Part shown: one piece after another, positions 5,373 through 7,533 of the stretch
How the letters are laid out: every line of letters begins with the position of its first letter
How positions within the stretch are numbered: the first letter of the stretch is position 1
Assembly: GCA_030836705.1 (NCBI GenBank)
Contig: JAUPLZ010000145.1
Location: forward strand, 1-7,533
Direction of reading: 5' to 3'
Origin: Campylobacterota bacterium
GTDB taxonomy: Bacteria > Campylobacterota > Campylobacteria > Campylobacterales > SZUA-545
DNA: 7,533 nt
Translations under genes and position numbers: made by a program
Notes under the pieces: model-generated
Database searches by the model: none
Told to the model about the DNA's origin: nothing
Seen by the model: only the letters and a program-made list of their open reading frames with translations

Positions 5373-5585
5373 TTAGTTTTTCCTATCGGATTTTCTAAAG
5401 AAAAATATAAAAATAAAGTCTTTTCCTATCAACAAGAGACAATAGGCCCATAAGATATTTAATATAGTGTTTGACTCATATTCAAGCCCATAATAAAGCA
5501 CGGGCAGTCCTATAAGGATGATATATTTAAAGTAATAAAAAAAGAGTACACCTGCTCCGTAGATCTCCAACACAATACTTTTCAA
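5373..5585 (-). CDS. Small two-helix membrane protein at the end of the nap operon (70 aa)
   Basis: Not recognised. 70 residues with two hydrophobic helices (about 12-32 and 41-63) and a basic C-terminus (FFRKSDRKN), consistent with an inner-membrane hairpin whose C-terminus faces the cytoplasm. The start is a TTG at 5585 that overlaps the stop of the 100-aa gene as TTGA. No Shine-Dalgarno is evident, so expression would depend on coupling; GTG codons at residues 5 and 13 are alternatives. It is the last gene before the terminator. Its base composition is more A/T-rich than napD. It may help a membrane step of nitrate respiration, but only its position suggests that. Confidence 0.65.
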   Translation of the reverse strand: MKSIVLEIYGAGVLFFYYFKYIILIGLPVLYYGLEYESNTILNILWAYCLLLIGKDFIFIFFFRKSDRKN

Positions 5586-5884
5586 GATTCAAAGGACTGC
5601 GCTTGATTTTCGGCCGTAACATTGTCAATCGCCTCCTGTTCGGCCTCATAAGCCATCATCTGCCGGCGTACTTCATGGATTTGCACCGGGGTGACATCGC
5701 TATCGGCTGACCATGCGACCTCAATCTTTCCATCATAATCTTTCCCCATAACTGCAATTTTTTTAGCATACTCCTCAATATCAAGACATATCTCGATACT
5801 TTCAGGCTTTGCAGTATCGCTAATCTCAATATACCAACGCCCCATCGGGTTGGTTTTTATGGTTGAAGTTATAAGGCCCGACAT
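5582..5884 (-). CDS. Conserved-looking cytoplasmic protein downstream of napD (100 aa, unrecognised)
   Basis: I do not recognise a family. The 100 residues have no signal peptide or membrane helix. Residues about 15-75 look like a compact alpha/beta domain (GRWYIEISD, then IEICLDIEEYAKKIAVMG, then KIEVAWSADSDVTPVQIHEVRRQM). Residues 76-100 form an acidic, glutamine-rich tail. ATG 5884 follows the napD stop with no gap (TAAATG), and its own stop overlaps the next start, so it is tightly co-translated with napD. Such fixed coupling suggests a partner in NapA maturation or nap assembly in the cytoplasm; this is inference. The single cysteine (C33) and lack of motifs argue against an enzyme or iron-sulfur protein. 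Confidence 0.75.
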   Translation of the reverse strand: MSGLITSTIKTNPMGRWYIEISDTAKPESIEICLDIEEYAKKIAVMGKDYDGKIEVAWSADSDVTPVQIHEVRRQMMAYEAEQEAIDNVTAENQAQSFES

Positions 5885-6235
5885 TTACAGATCTTTTTTT
5901 CTTAAGTCGCCGTGATACACGATATCCCGAATATCTATCGTTTCATCCTGAAGGATATCAGGCACGCTGTCAGCAGCCTCAAGCTCCTTGATGGCCTCAT
6001 CAAGCTCTTCTTGGTAGGTTTGCATCATATCTGCCGCAATGACTCCCGGAATTACCTGAACGCCTTTTAGTTTTTTAATTTCCTCTTCGACATTTTTGCC
6101 TTCGATCGTGATGATAATCTTTCCTCTTTTTTTATCCCCGAAATGATAGTCGCATAAACCGCTTGCTTCTAATGCATCTTTGACTTCATCATATCTTTCT
6201 GATCTTACTTGAACCACAATACTTGATATATTCAT
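5885..6235 (-). CDS. napD: NapD, periplasmic nitrate reductase maturation chaperone
   Basis: NapD is a cytoplasmic chaperone that binds the twin-arginine signal peptide of NapA and holds back export until the molybdenum cofactor is in place. The 116-residue product opens with ISSIVVQVRSERYDEVKDAL, continues with KIIITIEGKNVEEEIKKLKGV and reaches VIPGVIAADMMQTYQEE (60-76), the beta-alpha-beta ferredoxin-like pattern and conserved motifs of the family. It is longer than the E. coli protein (87 aa) because of an acidic tail after about residue 78 (DEAIKELEAADSVPDILQDE). AAGGA 8-12 nt before ATG 6235 is a good ribosome site. It sits downstream of napL as in Campylobacterota nap clusters, but a PAS gene lies between them. 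Confidence 0.92.
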   Translation of the reverse strand: MNISSIVVQVRSERYDEVKDALEASGLCDYHFGDKKRGKIIITIEGKNVEEEIKKLKGVQVIPGVIAADMMQTYQEELDEAIKELEAADSVPDILQDETIDIRDIVYHGDLRKKDL

Positions 6236-6272
6236 TTATTATTCCTTTTTTTGTCTATTGTAACCAAATTGT

Positions 6273-6292
6273 ATCACCAAAAACAGGGTGAT
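6273..6292. repeat. Small stem-loop between the PAS gene and napD
   Basis: ATCACC and GGTGAT pair perfectly around an 8-nt loop, starting in the stop codon region of the PAS gene and ending 37 nt before napD. There is no T run after it on the minus strand, so it is unlikely to be a full terminator. It may be an mRNA processing or stability element that sets different levels for PAS and NapD. Confidence 0.35.
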
Positions 6293-6768
6293 CAGATGAC
6301 TTTGGCAATTGCTTCGAGCTGTTCGTCCGTGAGATAAAGTACAACCCGTGAATTTTTTTCTTCGGTTTTTCGAAGTGCATCATAATGGTTTTGCATTTTT
6401 ATTTTGGTTTCTCTATCAACAGGAGAACGAAGCGATTTGTATTCTATAAGCTTTCCGTCCTTATAGACCCCGGAAATATCCGCATGAACCCAATAATACC
6501 CATTGTCACTGCGTCTATTTTTAACAACACCTTGCCAATTTTTTCCAAGTGCAAGAGTATCCCATAAATCCTTAAAGACGGACTTTGGCATATCGGGATG
6601 CCTTACTACGCTATGCGGCTTCCCAACAAGCTCGTCAACGTCATAGCCGCTTATTCTGGCGAATGTTTCGTTGGCGTATGTAATAACGCCGCTCAAATTC
6701 GTTCTTGAAATAATCAATTCATTCTCCGGCACTTCTGTCTCTATAAACATATCAAATGAGGTATCCAT
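6292..6768 (-). CDS. Aer/CetB-like PAS domain protein within the nap operon
   Basis: A 158-residue soluble protein made of one PAS domain (about 15-118) and a short helical C-terminus. The PAS core closely follows that of the aerotaxis receptor Aer: SGVITYANETFARISGY (26-42), PHSVVRHPDMP (51-61), FKDLWDTL (65-72) and VVKNRRSDNGYYWVHAD (81-97). R56, H57 and D59 match the Aer residues R57, H58 and D60 known to be needed for FAD binding, so a bound FAD sensing redox state or electron flow is likely. There is no transmembrane segment, HAMP, methyl-accepting or output domain. It thus resembles CetB of Campylobacter, which signals through a separate partner. AAGGAG 5 nt before ATG 6768 is an excellent ribosome site. 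Placement between napL and napD suggests a link between nitrate respiration and energy taxis or regulation (inference). Confidence 0.87.
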   Translation of the reverse strand: MDTSFDMFIETEVPENELIISRTNLSGVITYANETFARISGYDVDELVGKPHSVVRHPDMPKSVFKDLWDTLALGKNWQGVVKNRRSDNGYYWVHADISGVYKDGKLIEYKSLRSPVDRETKIKMQNHYDALRKTEEKNSRVVLYLTDEQLEAIAKVI

Positions 6769-6799
6769 TGCATCTCCTTAAATTTTAGTAAATTGCTAG

Positions 6800-6818
6800 T
6801 GTCAACAACACATTGACA
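6800..6818. repeat. Dyad between napL and the PAS gene
   Basis: TGTCAA-N7-TTGACA, perfect 6-bp arms, in the 63-bp gap after napL. On the minus strand the second arm reads TTGACA, but no good -10 lies 16-18 nt further on. It could be an operator, a short mRNA hairpin or chance. Confidence 0.3.
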
Positions 6819-6831
6819 TTAACCAAACGAT

Positions 6832-7533
6832 TTATTTTAACTCCCACATCATGACCGTATTATCTTCACTTGTAGAAAACAGTATTTTTTCATCTTTGAA
6901 AATAATGGTATTTAACGTACTTTTTTGGCCTTGAAGAACGGCTATTTTTGACTTGGTATCAACACTGTATACAGAAATATCATTACGCTCATCCATTGCG
7001 AACGCCACCTTTTTGGCCTCAGGGCTTAATCCCGTGGCATAAATAAGAAAATTCCCTTCAATATAATCACCCTTCCCTGTGGCAACGTCATAAAGAGAAC
7101 CTCTTCTGTCTTGACCTGCTCCGGAAACAATGCCTTGTTTAAAATCTACCTTATACACATTATCAAGATTGATCCCTTTTAGTTCCTTGATAATTTTTCC
7201 GTTGGGAACATCTATGACATTCAATACGCCGCTCTCACAGCTATAAACAGCTACATTCTTCTCTTCATTGAGGGCAAAATCAGAAAATTTAGATTCGCTT
7301 AACTGAAGGCGGTACAATTCTTTTTTGGTTTCGATATTTAAAAGAGCCACTTCATTGCTCAAATAAGCAAGCAGCACATGTTCTTTATCGATAAAACGGG
7401 CTTTTACCAACGCTTTTTTGTCTTTTGGGCTGATCAGCTGTGTTGTAGTGTTGTTTTCATGTATCCACATATTGGCATACCCGCCCTGTCCACTATCACT
7501 TAAAAGAAGGTATCTTCCTTCTATAAAATCGAC
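6832..7533 (-). CDS. napL: NapL, WD40-like beta-propeller protein of the nap operon, 5' part missing
   Basis: The frame is open to the right edge: before the internal ATG at 7470 it reads VDFIEGRYLLLSDSGQGGYAN, so the gene enters from outside and 233 residues are visible. The sequence shows repeated four-stranded blade patterns typical of WD40/YVTN-like propellers, for example ARFIDKEHVLLAYLSNEVALLN, FALNEEKNVAVYSCESGVLNVID, KVAFAMDERNDISVYSV and a final blade ending TSEDNTVMMWELK. In Campylobacterota nap clusters the gene before napD is napL, a periplasmic propeller protein whose loss only mildly affects NapA activity in Wolinella, and whose exact role is unsettled. The signal peptide expected for it lies outside the window. 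The assignment rests on fold pattern plus position next to napD. Confidence 0.85.
   Translation of the reverse strand, partial: VDFIEGRYLLLSDSGQGGYANMWIHENNTTTQLISPKDKKALVKARFIDKEHVLLAYLSNEVALLNIETKKELYRLQLSESKFSDFALNEEKNVAVYSCESGVLNVIDVPNGKIIKELKGINLDNVYKVDFKQGIVSGAGQDRRGSLYDVATGKGDYIEGNFLIYATGLSPEAKKVAFAMDERNDISVYSVDTKSKIAVLQGQKSTLNTIIFKDEKILFSTSEDNTVMMWELK

Noticed and set aside
1..7533. CRISPR array, tRNA or rRNA gene, insertion sequence or attachment site.
   Set aside because: No spaced direct repeats, cloverleaf, rRNA-like sequence, transposase or terminal repeats were seen on either strand.

Overview
Every gene in this window is read from the minus strand, so transcription runs from high to low coordinates. 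The AT-rich composition, the napL-napD arrangement of a periplasmic nitrate reductase operon and the general style of the proteins point to a Campylobacterota (epsilonproteobacterial) genome, most likely a Sulfurimonas-like chemolithotroph or denitrifier. The genus is an inference; no rRNA or tRNA is present to confirm it.

Right third (7533 down to 5373): the tail of a nap operon. It holds a 5'-truncated napL (WD40/beta-propeller-like), a free-standing Aer/CetB-type PAS protein, napD (chaperone of the NapA signal peptide), an unrecognised 100-aa acidic protein and a 70-aa two-helix membrane protein. The last three are stacked with zero spacing or 4-nt overlaps. A stem-loop followed by a T run (5342-5305) ends the operon.

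Middle (5372 down to 3584): an AT-rich intergenic region of about 300 bp with an inverted repeat and a sigma70-like promoter, then an OmpR-family response regulator and a small histidine kinase. The regulator is preceded by an 11-codon leader ORF that carries the best ribosome binding site of the region and whose stop overlaps the regulator start. The kinase has no convincing ATG start in frame. One extra base in an A5 run would create one just after the regulator stop.

Left part (3583 down to 1): a second operon with its own TATAAT box, a perfect palindrome at the predicted transcript start and a near-palindrome around -45. It encodes two related periplasmic NosL-family proteins (267 and 369 aa), a 73-aa membrane-anchored protein, a MacB/FtsX-type ABC permease and the first 52 residues of its ATPase, cut by the window edge. 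Genes overlap or lie within 7 nt of each other. The two NosL proteins share a NosL plus haem-less cytochrome-c-like module. The larger adds a second, intact NosL domain while its own first NosL domain has lost its cysteine motifs.

Working model (inference): the NosL/73-aa/ABC set is a periplasmic copper-handling or metalloenzyme-maturation system, possibly serving nitrous oxide reductase, controlled by the adjacent two-component system and placed next to the nitrate reductase genes as part of an anaerobic nitrogen-oxide respiration region. The least ordinary parts are the domain history of the NosL pair with the FtsX-type (not NosDFY) transporter, and the redox-type PAS protein embedded between napL and napD.
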